From JAGQTE01 sp964648005 (GTDB lineage: Bacteria > Actinomycetota > Acidimicrobiia > Acidimicrobiales > Acidimicrobilacustridaceae), in NCBI GenBank assembly GCA_964648005.1, contig CAZYKR010000009.1, positions 1 to 35,316 of the forward strand: a stretch of DNA of 35,316 nt, read 5' to 3'. Positions 14,402 through 21,925 of the stretch are shown here, piece after piece (within the stretch, counting starts at the first letter, position 1; each line of letters begins with the position of its first letter). The translations under genes and the position numbers were made by a program. Under the pieces are notes generated by a model. It was not told where the DNA came from. It saw only the letters and a program-made list of their open reading frames with translations, and searched no databases.

Positions 14402-14731
14402 CTAGACGATGGTGAGGTGGGCCTCGAGGCCCGAGATCTCGAGGACGCGCCGCGCCACATCGCTCGGTTGAGCGATCACGAAGGCGGTCCCGTCCTCGGC
14501 GCAGCGTGCATTGGCGGCCACGATGGCCCGCAGGCCCGACGAGTCGAGGAACGTGACCCCGGCCAGGTCGACGGTCAGACGCGAGGTCGGCAGCGCCTGC
14601 ACCAAGATCGTCTCCAGCGCGGGTGCGGTGAGCGGGTCGACCTCGCCGGTGACGACGACGCGACGTCCGTCGGCGTCGTCGAGGACAGAGGTACCCATCC
14701 GCAACTGCTCGTGCATGCCCATGCCCATCAC
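14402..14731 (-). CDS. STAS-domain anti-sigma factor antagonist (RsbV/SpoIIAA type)
   Basis: A 109-residue single STAS domain. The key phosphorylation loop reads VTFLDSSGLRAIV, with the serine pair in the position that RsbW-type kinases phosphorylate in RsbV/SpoIIAA. Strand-helix order is standard for the family (VVVTGEVDPLTAPALE at the start, ARRVLEISGLEAHLTIV at the end). In its unphosphorylated form such a protein binds the anti-sigma kinase and frees the sigma factor. GTG 14731 and ATG 14728 are both possible; AGGGG precedes them. A clear stress-type promoter lies at 14780-14806, so this antagonist is probably made by the sigma factor it releases, a positive feedback loop. Confidence 0.9.
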   Translation of the reverse strand: MMGMGMHEQLRMGTSVLDDADGRRVVVTGEVDPLTAPALETILVQALPTSRLTVDLAGVTFLDSSGLRAIVAANARCAEDGTAFVIAQPSDVARRVLEISGLEAHLTIV

Positions 14732-14779
14732 CCCTGACGCCGCGCACGGCCGACTCTCGGCCGGGCGGACCCGTCCTGT

Positions 14780-14806
14780 CTACCCAATCCTTCCGCCGGA
14801 CAGAAC
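14780..14806 (-). promoter_or_regulatory. Stress-sigma-type promoter for the STAS gene
   Basis: Read on the minus strand: GTTC (14806-14803), 17-base spacer, GGGTAG (14785-14780). Same blocks and spacing as the dps promoter. About 50 bases separate the -10 block from the start codon. Confidence 0.65.
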
Positions 14807-14841
14807 CTCTCGTCGGCAGCCGTTCGCCGCCTGCCCGCGGC

Positions 14842-14867
14842 GTCTGTGGCGCCAGGCGACCGGGTAT
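14842..14867 (+). promoter_or_regulatory. Stress-sigma-type promoter for the zinc-ribbon/hsp20 operon
   Basis: GTCT at 14842-14845, 16-base spacer, GGGTAT at 14862-14867, a perfect SigB/SigF -10. The ATG at 14877 follows after exactly 9 bases and has no ribosome site, so the transcript is probably leaderless. Confidence 0.65.
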
Positions 14868-14876
14868 GGCGTGGCC

Positions 14877-15278
14877 ATGGACGACGCACCCCTCGATGAC
14901 GCCCGATCACCGGCGGATACGCCCCTCGGCGATGTCGTGCGCGAGCTCGGGGCCGAAGGCTACGCCGGTCAGTTCATCGCCGTCGCGGACGAGCGGGTGC
15001 TGTGCACGGCGTGTCGCAGCCTGCTGGCCGCCGGCCACCTGCGCGCCGACCAGGTGACGCGGCTCGAGGGAGCCTCGGACCCAGCGGACATGGTCATGAT
15101 CGTCCCGCTCACCTGCCCCGTGTGCGGCACGACGGGAACCCTGGTCATGCACTACGGCGCCGAGGTCACCGAGGCCGAGGAGCTGGTGACGATCGCCATG
15201 CAGCGTGCGCCGCACGAGGGCGACGACGCCGAACCCACCCCGGGAATCACCCGAACGAGCACGGAGGTGCCGTCGTGA
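14877..15278 (+). CDS. Unrecognised small protein with two Cys-X2-Cys pairs
   Basis: A 133-residue acidic protein that I cannot assign to a family. Two Cys-X2-Cys pairs (CTAC and CPVC), about 40 residues apart, could form one zinc ribbon. The segment between them is partly helical (LLAAGHLRADQVTRLEG) and the second pair is followed by a beta-rich stretch (GTLVMHYGAEVTEAEELV). There is no signal peptide or membrane segment. The ATG at 14877 sits 9 bases after a SigB/SigF-type -10 element with no ribosome site, suggesting a leaderless message. Its stop overlaps the GTG of the Hsp20 gene (GTGA), so the two are translationally coupled; a role in protein-quality control or redox sensing is a guess. 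Confidence 0.7.
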   Translation: MDDAPLDDARSPADTPLGDVVRELGAEGYAGQFIAVADERVLCTACRSLLAAGHLRADQVTRLEGASDPADMVMIVPLTCPVCGTTGTLVMHYGAEVTEAEELVTIAMQRAPHEGDDAEPTPGITRTSTEVPS

Positions 15279-15700
15279 GCATCGCAGCGTACGAACACGA
15301 GGTCGTCGTCGACGACCTCGTGGAGCAGACCCCGGACGATCCCGTCGAGCTGCAGCCGGTGCCCGTCAACGTCTATCGCACGAGCGACGCCATCGTGGTG
15401 GTCGCCCCGATGCCGGGGGTAATGCCCGAGGACGTCGACGTGCAACTCATCGGTTCGCGCCTGTACCTCCGGGCGCAGCTGCGCTCGCGCAGTCGGCGCA
15501 CCCATCTGGTGCACGAGTGGCGCTACGGCCGCTACGGCCGCACCGTCGTGCTCCCTCCCCAGTACCAGGGCCGGGTGCGGGCCTCGCTGGGCCAGGGCCA
15601 GCTGGCGGTGTCGGTGGCCCGGGTGGAGGCCGACGATCGGCCGGCCGAGCCGAGGCAGGTCACGCACCGCGTCACGCCACACAGCCCCGGCGACGGCTGA
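15275..15700 (+). CDS. Hsp20/alpha-crystallin family small heat shock protein
   Basis: A 141-residue protein with an alpha-crystallin domain at about residues 28-115. Hallmarks are NVYRTSDAIVVVAPMPGVMPEDVDVQL (the first strands), the L-Y-L-R strand, and the YGRYGRTVVLPP to VRASLGQGQLAVSVAR strand pair that replaces the common GVL motif. Such proteins hold unfolding proteins in soluble complexes. The GTG at 15275 has GGAGG upstream and overlaps the previous stop, so both genes share the stress-type promoter at 14842-14867. Its 3' end faces the ATP-binding gene; three copies of TCCGGGCC at 14-15-base spacing lie between them (15708-15744). Confidence 0.88.
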   Translation: MSIAAYEHEVVVDDLVEQTPDDPVELQPVPVNVYRTSDAIVVVAPMPGVMPEDVDVQLIGSRLYLRAQLRSRSRRTHLVHEWRYGRYGRTVVLPPQYQGRVRASLGQGQLAVSVARVEADDRPAEPRQVTHRVTPHSPGDG

Positions 15701-15759
15701 TCTGCGATCCGGGCCGTTCACTTCCGGGCCGCTCGCTCCGGGCCACCGTGCCGTGGGCG

Positions 15760-16476
15760 CTACCGGGCGAGCTCCGCCCACACCACCTTGCCGTCGGGTG
15801 TTGGACGGATCCCCCACCACGACGCCAGCTCCGTGAGGATGTGCAAGCCGCGCCCTCCCCGTCGATGGCGATCGGGGTCGAGCACCTCGGGCGTGCCCTG
15901 GCCGGTGTCGCGCACCTCGATGCGCACAGCAACCGGCCCGAGCGCGAGGGCGACCTCGACGGGACCGCCGGCATGGAACACCGCGTTGGAGACCAGCTCG
16001 CTGACTACCAGCAGGGCGTTCTGCACGAGCTCGTCGCAGCGCCAACCCAGCAGGACCTCCCAGACGAACGAGCGCGCCTCGGCGGGCGCCGAGCGCCGAC
16101 CCGGCACCAGGCGCGCCGAACGCAGCGTTGCCGCCGGCGCTCGAGGCTCGACACCGACCAGTGCTTGCTCGATGTCGGGACCCTCGTCGTGACCGGCGGC
16201 GACGACGAGCTCGCTGTCGGGACCCTCGTCGTGACCGGCGGCGACGACGAGCTGGCTGTCGGGCGCCACCGCACGCAGGCGCGCCAGCAGCGGCTGCTCC
16301 GTGAGCGTCTCGATGCCGACCGCGACGACGACGCATCGAGGTTGCTCCGCGTGGGCGAGCGCGACCACCCCTCGGGGGTCAGTCCAGACGGCACGCCGCC
16401 CGGCGACGAGCGGGAGGTCCGGCGCGCCGGCGCCACCGCTCGCCGCGTCGAGCACCACCACGACCTGCGCGTTCAA
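15760..16476 (-). CDS. HATPase-domain regulator (RsbW-like) with a degenerate N-terminal domain
   Basis: About 238 residues. The C-terminal 115 residues are an anti-sigma-type HATPase_c_2 domain: ELVSNAVFHA (N-box), EVRDTGQGTPEV (G1 region), GGRGLHIL (G2) and the closing DGKVVWAEL. The N-terminal 85 residues look like a worn receiver-type fold without a clear phospho-acceptor aspartate. The linker contains a 14-residue tandem duplication. Such kinases phosphorylate STAS antagonists or bind sigma factors, and two STAS genes lie nearby. The TTG at 16476 is the first usable start; GTG codons a few residues later are alternatives. A close relative in layout lies at 27604-28452. An upstream stress-type promoter and a strong leader hairpin may regulate it. 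Confidence 0.82.
   Translation of the reverse strand: MNAQVVVVLDAASGGAGAPDLPLVAGRRAVWTDPRGVVALAHAEQPRCVVVAVGIETLTEQPLLARLRAVAPDSQLVVAAGHDEGPDSELVVAAGHDEGPDIEQALVGVEPRAPAATLRSARLVPGRRSAPAEARSFVWEVLLGWRCDELVQNALLVVSELVSNAVFHAGGPVEVALALGPVAVRIEVRDTGQGTPEVLDPDRHRRGGRGLHILTELASWWGIRPTPDGKVVWAELAR
16174..16257 (-). repeat. 42-bp in-frame tandem duplication
   Basis: Two copies of a 42-base unit (16174-16215 and 16216-16257) differ at a single base. They encode a duplicated 14-residue segment around AAGHDEGPDSELV in the linker of the HATPase regulator. The near identity points to a recent duplication. Confidence 0.85.
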
Positions 16477-16585
16477 TCCGGACCTGCTTCGTGCGCCCGC
16501 GTCATCGTGCCCCCGACCCCCACGTCGTCGTCGCCCTCGGCCTCTACCCGGGCGATCGGCGAGATATGTCCCGAGGGCGCGACAC

Positions 16586-16616
16586 GGGGCCGGGCAGCGG
16601 CGGGCTGCCCGGCCCC
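16586..16616 (-). terminator. Strong GC hairpin before the HATPase regulator gene
   Basis: Perfect 13-base arms (GGGGCCGGGCAGC at 16586-16598, GCTGCCCGGCCCC at 16604-16616) around a five-base loop. It may end the minus-strand operon finishing at 16712, or act as a leader hairpin for the gene starting at 16476. Confidence 0.6.
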
Positions 16617-16678
16617 GTCAGGGTGTCGGTGCGGCGATACCAGGTTCTCCGCACCGACCGGTGGGTGGCGGCAGGGCT

Positions 16679-16704
16679 CTACCCGTCGCGCGCTGCAGTA
16701 GAAC
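16679..16704 (-). promoter_or_regulatory. Stress-sigma-type promoter candidate for the HATPase regulator
   Basis: Minus strand: GTTC (16704-16701), 16-base spacer, GGGTAG (16684-16679). A transcript from here would have a leader of about 200 bases containing the hairpin at 16586-16616 before the start at 16476. Confidence 0.45.
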
Positions 16705-16711
16705 CGGTCGG

Positions 16712-17188
16712 TCATCCCGAGGGACCGCCGTCGCCGCCCGCCTCGCTCGAGGTGGCCCGATCGGCCATCGGGACGTGCGCCACCGCTCCCAGGACGTCGA
16801 CGATCGCCTGCGCCGCGGCGAGGCAGGCTCGCGACGTCGGGGCCGCCGCCGAAACGCCGGCGAGGTCGTCGTGCGCGGTCACCTCGGCCAGCCTCCGGCA
16901 GACCGACACGCCTGCCTGCAGCACCGCCTGCAGCGCCGGCTCGCCGGGCGGGATCGCCACACGCACGGCATCGCCCGCAGCGCGGCACGCGCCGATGGCC
17001 ACGAAGGCCAGACGGACGGCGAGGTCCTCGCGGGTCATGGGCTCACCGTCGAGCGGCATCACGACCGACCCCGTCGCCCGAGACGGTGGCACCCCGTCCT
17101 CCAGCCAACTCCGCACCAGCTCGGCCGCAGCGTCTTCGGCGGCGCCGAGCCGTCCCAACAACGCTGACGCACCGACAGCCTCGCTCAC
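16712..17188 (-). CDS. Hypothetical alanine-rich helical protein
   Basis: A 158-residue protein that I do not recognise. It is Ala-rich and mostly helical, with a central segment MTREDLAVRLAFVAIGACRAAGD and three cysteines, two of them in helices (GACRAAG, SVCRRLAEV). There is no signal peptide or convincing membrane segment. Its GTG start overlaps the stop of the dehydrogenase remnant (GTGA at 17188-17185), so it is the last gene of the minus-strand operon beginning with the DUF4383 gene. Repeated Ala-helix motifs resemble ANTAR- or four-helix-bundle-like proteins only in composition; no function is proposed. Confidence 0.6.
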   Translation of the reverse strand: MSEAVGASALLGRLGAAEDAAAELVRSWLEDGVPPSRATGSVVMPLDGEPMTREDLAVRLAFVAIGACRAAGDAVRVAIPPGEPALQAVLQAGVSVCRRLAEVTAHDDLAGVSAAAPTSRACLAAAQAIVDVLGAVAHVPMADRATSSEAGGDGGPSG

Positions 17189-17562
17189 GGCTCGAAGACC
17201 ACCTTCACCACGCCGTCGCTCTTGTGCTGGAACGCGTCGTAGGCCGCCGGAGCCTGGTCGAGCGACACTCGGTGCGTCACCAGGTCACTGACGCCCAGTG
17301 GATCGGTGGGGTCGGCCACGAGCGGGAGCAACGGGTCGTACCAGCGCTGGGCGTTGAGCTGACCCATCCGGATGGTCAGGTGTTTGTCGAACAACTGCAG
17401 CATCGGCAGCGGATCGCGCATGCCGCCATAGACGCCGACGATCGACAGCGGGCCGTAGACGTCGTGGCCCGGCAGTGCTTCGGCCCGCTCCTCGGACTCG
17501 AGGCTTTCGTGCCCTGCTTGCCACACCGCTGCGTCGGGTCCGACGTCGCGCGCCCGGATCAA
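17185..17562 (-). pseudogene. C-terminal remnant of a zinc-dependent alcohol (formaldehyde-type) dehydrogenase
   Basis: The last 85 or so residues match the end of FdhA-like medium-chain dehydrogenases: GVYGGMRDPLPMLQLFDK, then IRMGQLNAQRWYDPLLPLV, THRVSLDQAPAAYDAF and DGVVKVVFEP. Family members are about 380-400 residues long. Here only 125 remain, so the GroES-like zinc domain with its Cys/His ligands and the nucleotide-binding GxGxxG are missing, and residues 1-40 are degenerate. The TTG start overlaps the DUF4383 stop and the end overlaps the next GTG. The reading frame is therefore kept, possibly only for translational coupling. It cannot be an active dehydrogenase. A deletion during fusion into this operon is the likely history. 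Confidence 0.8.
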
Positions 17563-18137
17563 CGCGCCGCACCCGGCGGACGGTTGTGCTGGTCGACGAC
17601 GTCACGACGCTCGGCGGCAGCCTGCGCCGCCCGTTCGGCGCGAGCCTGGCGATCGACCTCGTCGATGTCGATCGTGCGTCCGGTCCCGGTGGCGCCGGCC
17701 CTCGATGACGCGTCGTGGGCGCGGTCACGCATCGCCAGCGCCACGACACCGAACCCGGCGAGCGACAGCACCAGGTGGAGCCAGTTGTCGGCGGTGTTGA
17801 GCGACAGCACGTCCCAGCCCTCACCCAGCGCGAACAGGCCGTAGATCAAGGCGGCGGCGTAGCCGACGCCGGAGATCAGGCCGAAGGCCAGGCTCCAGTC
17901 GACGCGTCGCCACAGCAGGACGCCCAGCACACCGAGGCCGAGGTGCACGGTGTTGTGCAGGCCGTTGATCTCGAAACCGAGCAGCGTGTCGCCGGTGTGG
18001 TCGGCGAAGTCCTCGAAGCCGGTGATGATGAACCCGACGATGCCGACGGCCAGGAACACCACTCCGAGCGCCAACGTGGCGATCTGGCTGGGATGCAACG
18101 GCTCGGGCACGAGGCGAGCGGGAGTGGGAGCGGCCAT
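17559..18137 (-). CDS. DUF4383 family membrane protein
   Basis: A 192-residue membrane protein with four helices: about residues 20-40 (IATLALGVVFLAVGIVGFI), 58-76 (NTVHLGLGVLGVLLW), 83-103 and 116-135 (NWLHLVLSLAGFGVVAL). The motif HNTVHLGLG with a second helix-borne histidine (NWLHL) is typical of DUF4383, a family of unknown role widespread in actinobacteria. A soluble, charged tail (DIDEVDRQARAERAAQAAAE) follows. ATG 18137 has a perfect AGGAGGA site. It heads the operon that continues into the dehydrogenase remnant and the 16712 gene. A candidate stress promoter of the GGGAAT type lies upstream. Confidence 0.85.
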   Translation of the reverse strand: MAAPTPARLVPEPLHPSQIATLALGVVFLAVGIVGFIITGFEDFADHTGDTLLGFEINGLHNTVHLGLGVLGVLLWRRVDWSLAFGLISGVGYAAALIYGLFALGEGWDVLSLNTADNWLHLVLSLAGFGVVALAMRDRAHDASSRAGATGTGRTIDIDEVDRQARAERAAQAAAERRDVVDQHNRPPGAAR

Positions 18138-18174
18138 GGGGATCCTCCTCGTCGGCGCGATCTGCACCTACGCC

Positions 18175-18200
18175 ATTCCCCGTCGAGGGCCCGCCGAGAC
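18175..18200 (-). promoter_or_regulatory. Stress-sigma-type promoter candidate for the DUF4383 operon
   Basis: Minus strand: GTCT (18200-18197), 16-base spacer, GGGAAT (18180-18175), which fits the known SigB -10 pattern GGGWAW. The CBS gene has the same arrangement. Confidence 0.4.
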
Positions 18201-18274
18201 CACACGGACCGACACGGCACGAGCGGGCCACCGGGGGCGAACCGAGGCGGCGGCGTGCGACGCCGAGCGCCGAG

Positions 18275-19108
18275 TCAGGCGTCGACGACGTCGAAGCGGT
18301 CGAGCACGCCGCTGACCTGCAACACCGTGCGCACCGCCGGACCGAGGCGCAACGAGACGCCGGCGCCAGCGGCCTCGGCCCGCACGAGCGCCGCCACGAG
18401 CACGCTCACCCCCACCGAATCCACGAACGTGCAGTCGGCGAGGTCGACCGTGACTCGCGCATGCTCGCGGAGGAGCTCGACCAGAGCGTCGCGCACCGCC
18501 GGCGCGGACTCGAGGTCGAGCGGACCGTCGACGATGACCGTCGACTCGGCCACCACCACATCGCCGGTCGTTCCCAGCGGCACGTTGCGCTCGACCGGTG
18601 TCGGCGTGTCCTGCACCGACGGCGCCGGCCCGGCAACGCGCTCGACCAGCTCCGCATCCGTCCACGGGGTGGGCGGAGCGCCGTCGAGCTGCGCCGCGAG
18701 CTCCCGCAGGGTCCAGGCCCGGTACGCGGCGACGTCGGGCGGCGTCACCAGCGTGAGCAGATAGCCGCTCGCCTGGCAGTACGCATCGACCTCGCCGAGC
18801 ATGGCGGCCAGCCGTCGCGCCGCGTCGGCGGCCGTGCGCGGGGCTCGGACGATCACGTCGACGGTCTCGGCTGATCGCGCCGCGGCGTCGTCGAGGACGG
18901 CGACGGGGCGCTCCACCACGTGCCCGTACTCCGCCACCAGCTCATCCACGAGCTTGTGCAGCCGGTTGGGGACGCTGTGGGCGTCGGTGTCGCGCAGGCG
19001 GATCAGCTCGAGCTCGCGGCGCAGGGCGTCCTGGTGACGGCGAGCCGCGACGTGCAGCGCGACCGGCAGGCCCACCAACCGCACCTCGATGATCTCGGGC
19101 GGCTTCAT
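18275..19108 (-). CDS. STAS-domain protein with an unrecognised N-terminal domain
   Basis: A 277-residue protein. The C-terminal 105 residues are a STAS domain: STVIVDGPLDLESAPAVRDAL, then the phospho-loop VDLADCTFVDSVGVSVLV with serine in the expected place, ending RTVLQVSGVLDRFDVVDA. The N-terminal 150 residues are mainly helical (HQDALRRELELIRLRD, RAPRTAADAARRLAAMLGEVDAYCQ) and I do not recognise them; they may be a sensor, as in RsbR-type proteins. The ATG at 19108 lies 19 bases past the stop of the SpoIIE phosphatase gene, with AGGGG between. The two form an operon, so this STAS protein is probably a substrate of that phosphatase. Confidence 0.8.
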   Translation of the reverse strand: MKPPEIIEVRLVGLPVALHVAARRHQDALRRELELIRLRDTDAHSVPNRLHKLVDELVAEYGHVVERPVAVLDDAAARSAETVDVIVRAPRTAADAARRLAAMLGEVDAYCQASGYLLTLVTPPDVAAYRAWTLRELAAQLDGAPPTPWTDAELVERVAGPAPSVQDTPTPVERNVPLGTTGDVVVAESTVIVDGPLDLESAPAVRDALVELLREHARVTVDLADCTFVDSVGVSVLVAALVRAEAAGAGVSLRLGPAVRTVLQVSGVLDRFDVVDA

Positions 19109-19127
19109 GCCGGCGCCCCTGCCGCCA

Positions 19128-21815
19128 TCACGCCGCATCCTCGGTCGGTACGGCGAGCTCGAACCACACCGTCTTGCCGTCGGCTCCCGCGTCCACATCC
19201 CAGCGATCGACGACGGCGTCGACGATGCGCAGCCCTCGACCGGTGACGCGCTCGGGGTCGTGTCGCAGCAACTGCGGCGGGCGCGGATCGTGATCGGTCA
19301 CCTCGACACGCACGGAGTCCCGATGCTGCTCGACGCGCACGGTGCACGGTGTACGGGCGTGCAGCACCGCGTTGGACACCAGCTCCGACACCGCGAGCTC
19401 GAGGGCCCCGGCATCGACGCCCGCATCGGTCACGGCGTCGCGGGCATAGCGCCGCGCCGCTCGGATCGAGGTGTGCTCCGCCGGGAAGTCGCGCTGCCAC
19501 GAACGCAGGAGCGGACGTTCGTCGACCGTGGCCGGACCGCGCTGGCAACGCAGGGCCAGCAACGCCACGTCGTCACGAGGGACGGCGGCGGAGGTGCGAT
19601 GGGCCAGGTCGGACACGAGCGCATCGACCAGTGCGTCGGCGGAGGCGACCGTGGTGGCGCCGACGAGCTGGACCAGCTCGTCCGGCCGCACGCCGTGCGG
19701 CGGCGGCAGATCGCTCACGCCGTCGGTGTAGACCACGACGGCGTCACCGGCAGCGAGCTCCACGGTCTCGGTGATGATGTCGATGTGCTCGAAGACGCCG
19801 AGCAACGTGCCGTACCCGCCGAGCTCGACCGCGCCCGAGGCGCGACGGGCGATCGGCAGGGGATGCCCCGCCGACGCCACCCGCAACACGGCCGGGGCGT
19901 CGCCGTCGCCGAGCTCGATCGTGGCGAAGCACATGGTGCAGAACAGGTCGCGCCCCGAGTGCAGCACCGCGTGGTTCGCCCAATCGACCACGGAGGCGTG
20001 ATCGTGACCGTGGCGCGCCGCGGCGCGGACGGTGTGCCGCACGATCGACGCCGTCGCGGCCGCGTCGGCACCCGTGCCGCAGACATCGCCGATGACGATC
20101 GCCCAGCACCCTTCGTCGAGCGGGAACACGTCGTAGAAGTCGCCACCCACGTCGGCGGTCTCGCCGACCGGCAGGTACCGCGCCGCCAGGTCGAACCCGG
20201 CCACCTCGGGCAAGCGCGGCGGAAGGAACGCCCGTTGCAGGGTCACCGAGATCTGCCGATGCTGCTCGGCCTGCCAGCGGATCATCAGGGCGTCGCCGAT
20301 CCGTTCGCCGACCGCCTCGGCAAGCGTGACGTCGTCGGCGTCCTGGGGCGAACCCTCCCACGTCCGCACGTACTGCAGCGCCCCGACCGTGCGCCCCTGG
20401 CTCGTCAACGGCACGGTGAGGACGCTCCGCACCGCCTCGTCCTCCTCGGCGGCGTCGGTGCCGGCGACGCGCCCTCGAGCGAGGGAGGCTCGCTCCGGGT
20501 CCACGCTCGGGTCGAACTCCGTCGCTCCGGTCGCCAGCACCTGCGCCACGCCGTGCCCTCCGGTCGGGTCGTACGGGAAGTCGCCCGCCACGCGGCGGGC
20601 CCACTCGGCGCGAGCAGCATCGCTGTGGGCCACCGCCACCTGGACGGCAGCGCCGGGTTCAGGGACGAAGTGGACCGAACACCAGTCACCGAGCATCGGC
20701 ACCGTGACCTGCGCCACCGAGTGCATGAGTGCATCGTGCGACTCCGAACGCATCACCGCCTGCGCCACGGTTGCCAGGAACTCGAAGTGCTGGCGCGCCC
20801 GACGCTCGCGCTCGGCTGCGGCGGCCGCGTCGCGTGCGGCCGCCGCCGCGTCCTCGGCCCGATGCGCGAGGGCGTCGGTCAGCATCGTGCGGGCGAGCGC
20901 CAGCGCCACCTGGCCGGCAGCGGTCTCGACGAAGACGATGTCGTCGTCGTCGAGGTCGCCGTCATAGCCGAGCGCCAACACCCCGATGGACGTCGACTCG
21001 GTGCACAACGGCACGGCGATGAAGCCGGGAGCGCTTCGTCGGACCCCGTCGAGCGCGGGGAACGCTGCGACGGCGTCGGCGCCGGAACCGGCGACGATCG
21101 TGCGCTGCTCGCGACACGCGATCGCCCCCGGCAGCGGCGCCGACAGATCGATGCGGCCGAAGGCGGCGACGGCGTCGGGTGCCAGTCCCACCTGGTCGAC
21201 CAGCTCGAGGTGCCCACCGACGGCATCGACGAGCCACACGGCACGGCTGGCCGTCGGCACCGGCGTCTCGAGCACGTCGAACACGGCGGCGACGATGTCC
21301 GCCACCGAGATCGCCTCCGCCAGGCGCCGGCTGAGCCGCTGCAGGCCGGCAAGGCGATCGCGTGAGACCCGGGTCTGGGTCAGCGAGCGCCCGACCGCCG
21401 CCTCGGATCGCTTCCGTTCGGTGATGTCGAAGGCGCACCCCACGGTCCCGGTCGGCGCTCCGGCGGCGTCGGTCAGGACACGGCCTCGGCACTCGAGCCA
21501 ACGCTCGGTGCCGTCGGGCCACACGACGCGGTGCTCGACGGCATAGGCCGTGCGGTCGGCGACGGCCTGCTCCACGAGCGCAGTCACGGTGGCGCGCTCG
21601 TCCGGGTGCAGCGTGGCGAGCCAGGCGTCGTAGGTGCTGCCGAAGGCCCCGGGCTCCAGCCCGCACAAGCCCTCCATGGTGGCGTCCCACTGCACGACAC
21701 CGGACGCGATGTCCCATGCCCACACGCCCGTCGCGCTCACGGCGAGCGCGACAGCTACGAGCTCGCCACGGCCTGCGAGCTCTGCTGGCGTCACGTCATC
21801 GGCGCCGGGAACCAC
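19128..21815 (-). CDS. PAS-GAF-GAF-SpoIIE phosphatase with C-terminal HATPase domain
   Basis: An 895-residue soluble signalling protein. PAS domain at about 20-135, with the PAC end FDITERKRSE. First GAF at about 155-310, an Ala/Arg/Glu-rich helical linker at 315-345, second GAF at about 345-510. SpoIIE/PP2C domain at about 530-755, with the metal-binding aspartates in VGGDFYD (557-562), IGDVCGTG (576-582), YTDGVSD (696-702) and PRDDVALL (747-753). HATPase_c_2 domain at about 770-890 with ELVSNAVLHA (N815) and TGRGLRIV. SpoIIE-type phosphatases dephosphorylate STAS antagonists; the fused kinase domain gives both opposing activities in one protein. GTG 21815 is the only good upstream start but has no ribosome site. 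It is followed by a STAS gene. Confidence 0.92.
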   Translation of the reverse strand: MVPGADDVTPAELAGRGELVAVALAVSATGVWAWDIASGVVQWDATMEGLCGLEPGAFGSTYDAWLATLHPDERATVTALVEQAVADRTAYAVEHRVVWPDGTERWLECRGRVLTDAAGAPTGTVGCAFDITERKRSEAAVGRSLTQTRVSRDRLAGLQRLSRRLAEAISVADIVAAVFDVLETPVPTASRAVWLVDAVGGHLELVDQVGLAPDAVAAFGRIDLSAPLPGAIACREQRTIVAGSGADAVAAFPALDGVRRSAPGFIAVPLCTESTSIGVLALGYDGDLDDDDIVFVETAAGQVALALARTMLTDALAHRAEDAAAAARDAAAAAERERRARQHFEFLATVAQAVMRSESHDALMHSVAQVTVPMLGDWCSVHFVPEPGAAVQVAVAHSDAARAEWARRVAGDFPYDPTGGHGVAQVLATGATEFDPSVDPERASLARGRVAGTDAAEEDEAVRSVLTVPLTSQGRTVGALQYVRTWEGSPQDADDVTLAEAVGERIGDALMIRWQAEQHRQISVTLQRAFLPPRLPEVAGFDLAARYLPVGETADVGGDFYDVFPLDEGCWAIVIGDVCGTGADAAATASIVRHTVRAAARHGHDHASVVDWANHAVLHSGRDLFCTMCFATIELGDGDAPAVLRVASAGHPLPIARRASGAVELGGYGTLLGVFEHIDIITETVELAAGDAVVVYTDGVSDLPPPHGVRPDELVQLVGATTVASADALVDALVSDLAHRTSAAVPRDDVALLALRCQRGPATVDERPLLRSWQRDFPAEHTSIRAARRYARDAVTDAGVDAGALELAVSELVSNAVLHARTPCTVRVEQHRDSVRVEVTDHDPRPPQLLRHDPERVTGRGLRIVDAVVDRWDVDAGADGKTVWFELAVPTEDAA

Positions 21816-21925
21816 CGCACCAGTGTTACAAGTTCCACGCCAACCTGCTCAGCCCCTCTGCAACAACCAGATCGGGCGACGCGGCCGTCGTTCCTCCATC
21901 GCTGCCCTTCCGGTAGCGCTCGCCC

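Noticed and set aside
16476..16715. Minus-strand frame starting with an ATGA overlap at 16715
   Set aside because: The overlap is tempting, but the product is low-complexity, its DNA holds a promoter-like element and a 13-bp hairpin, and no fold is visible.
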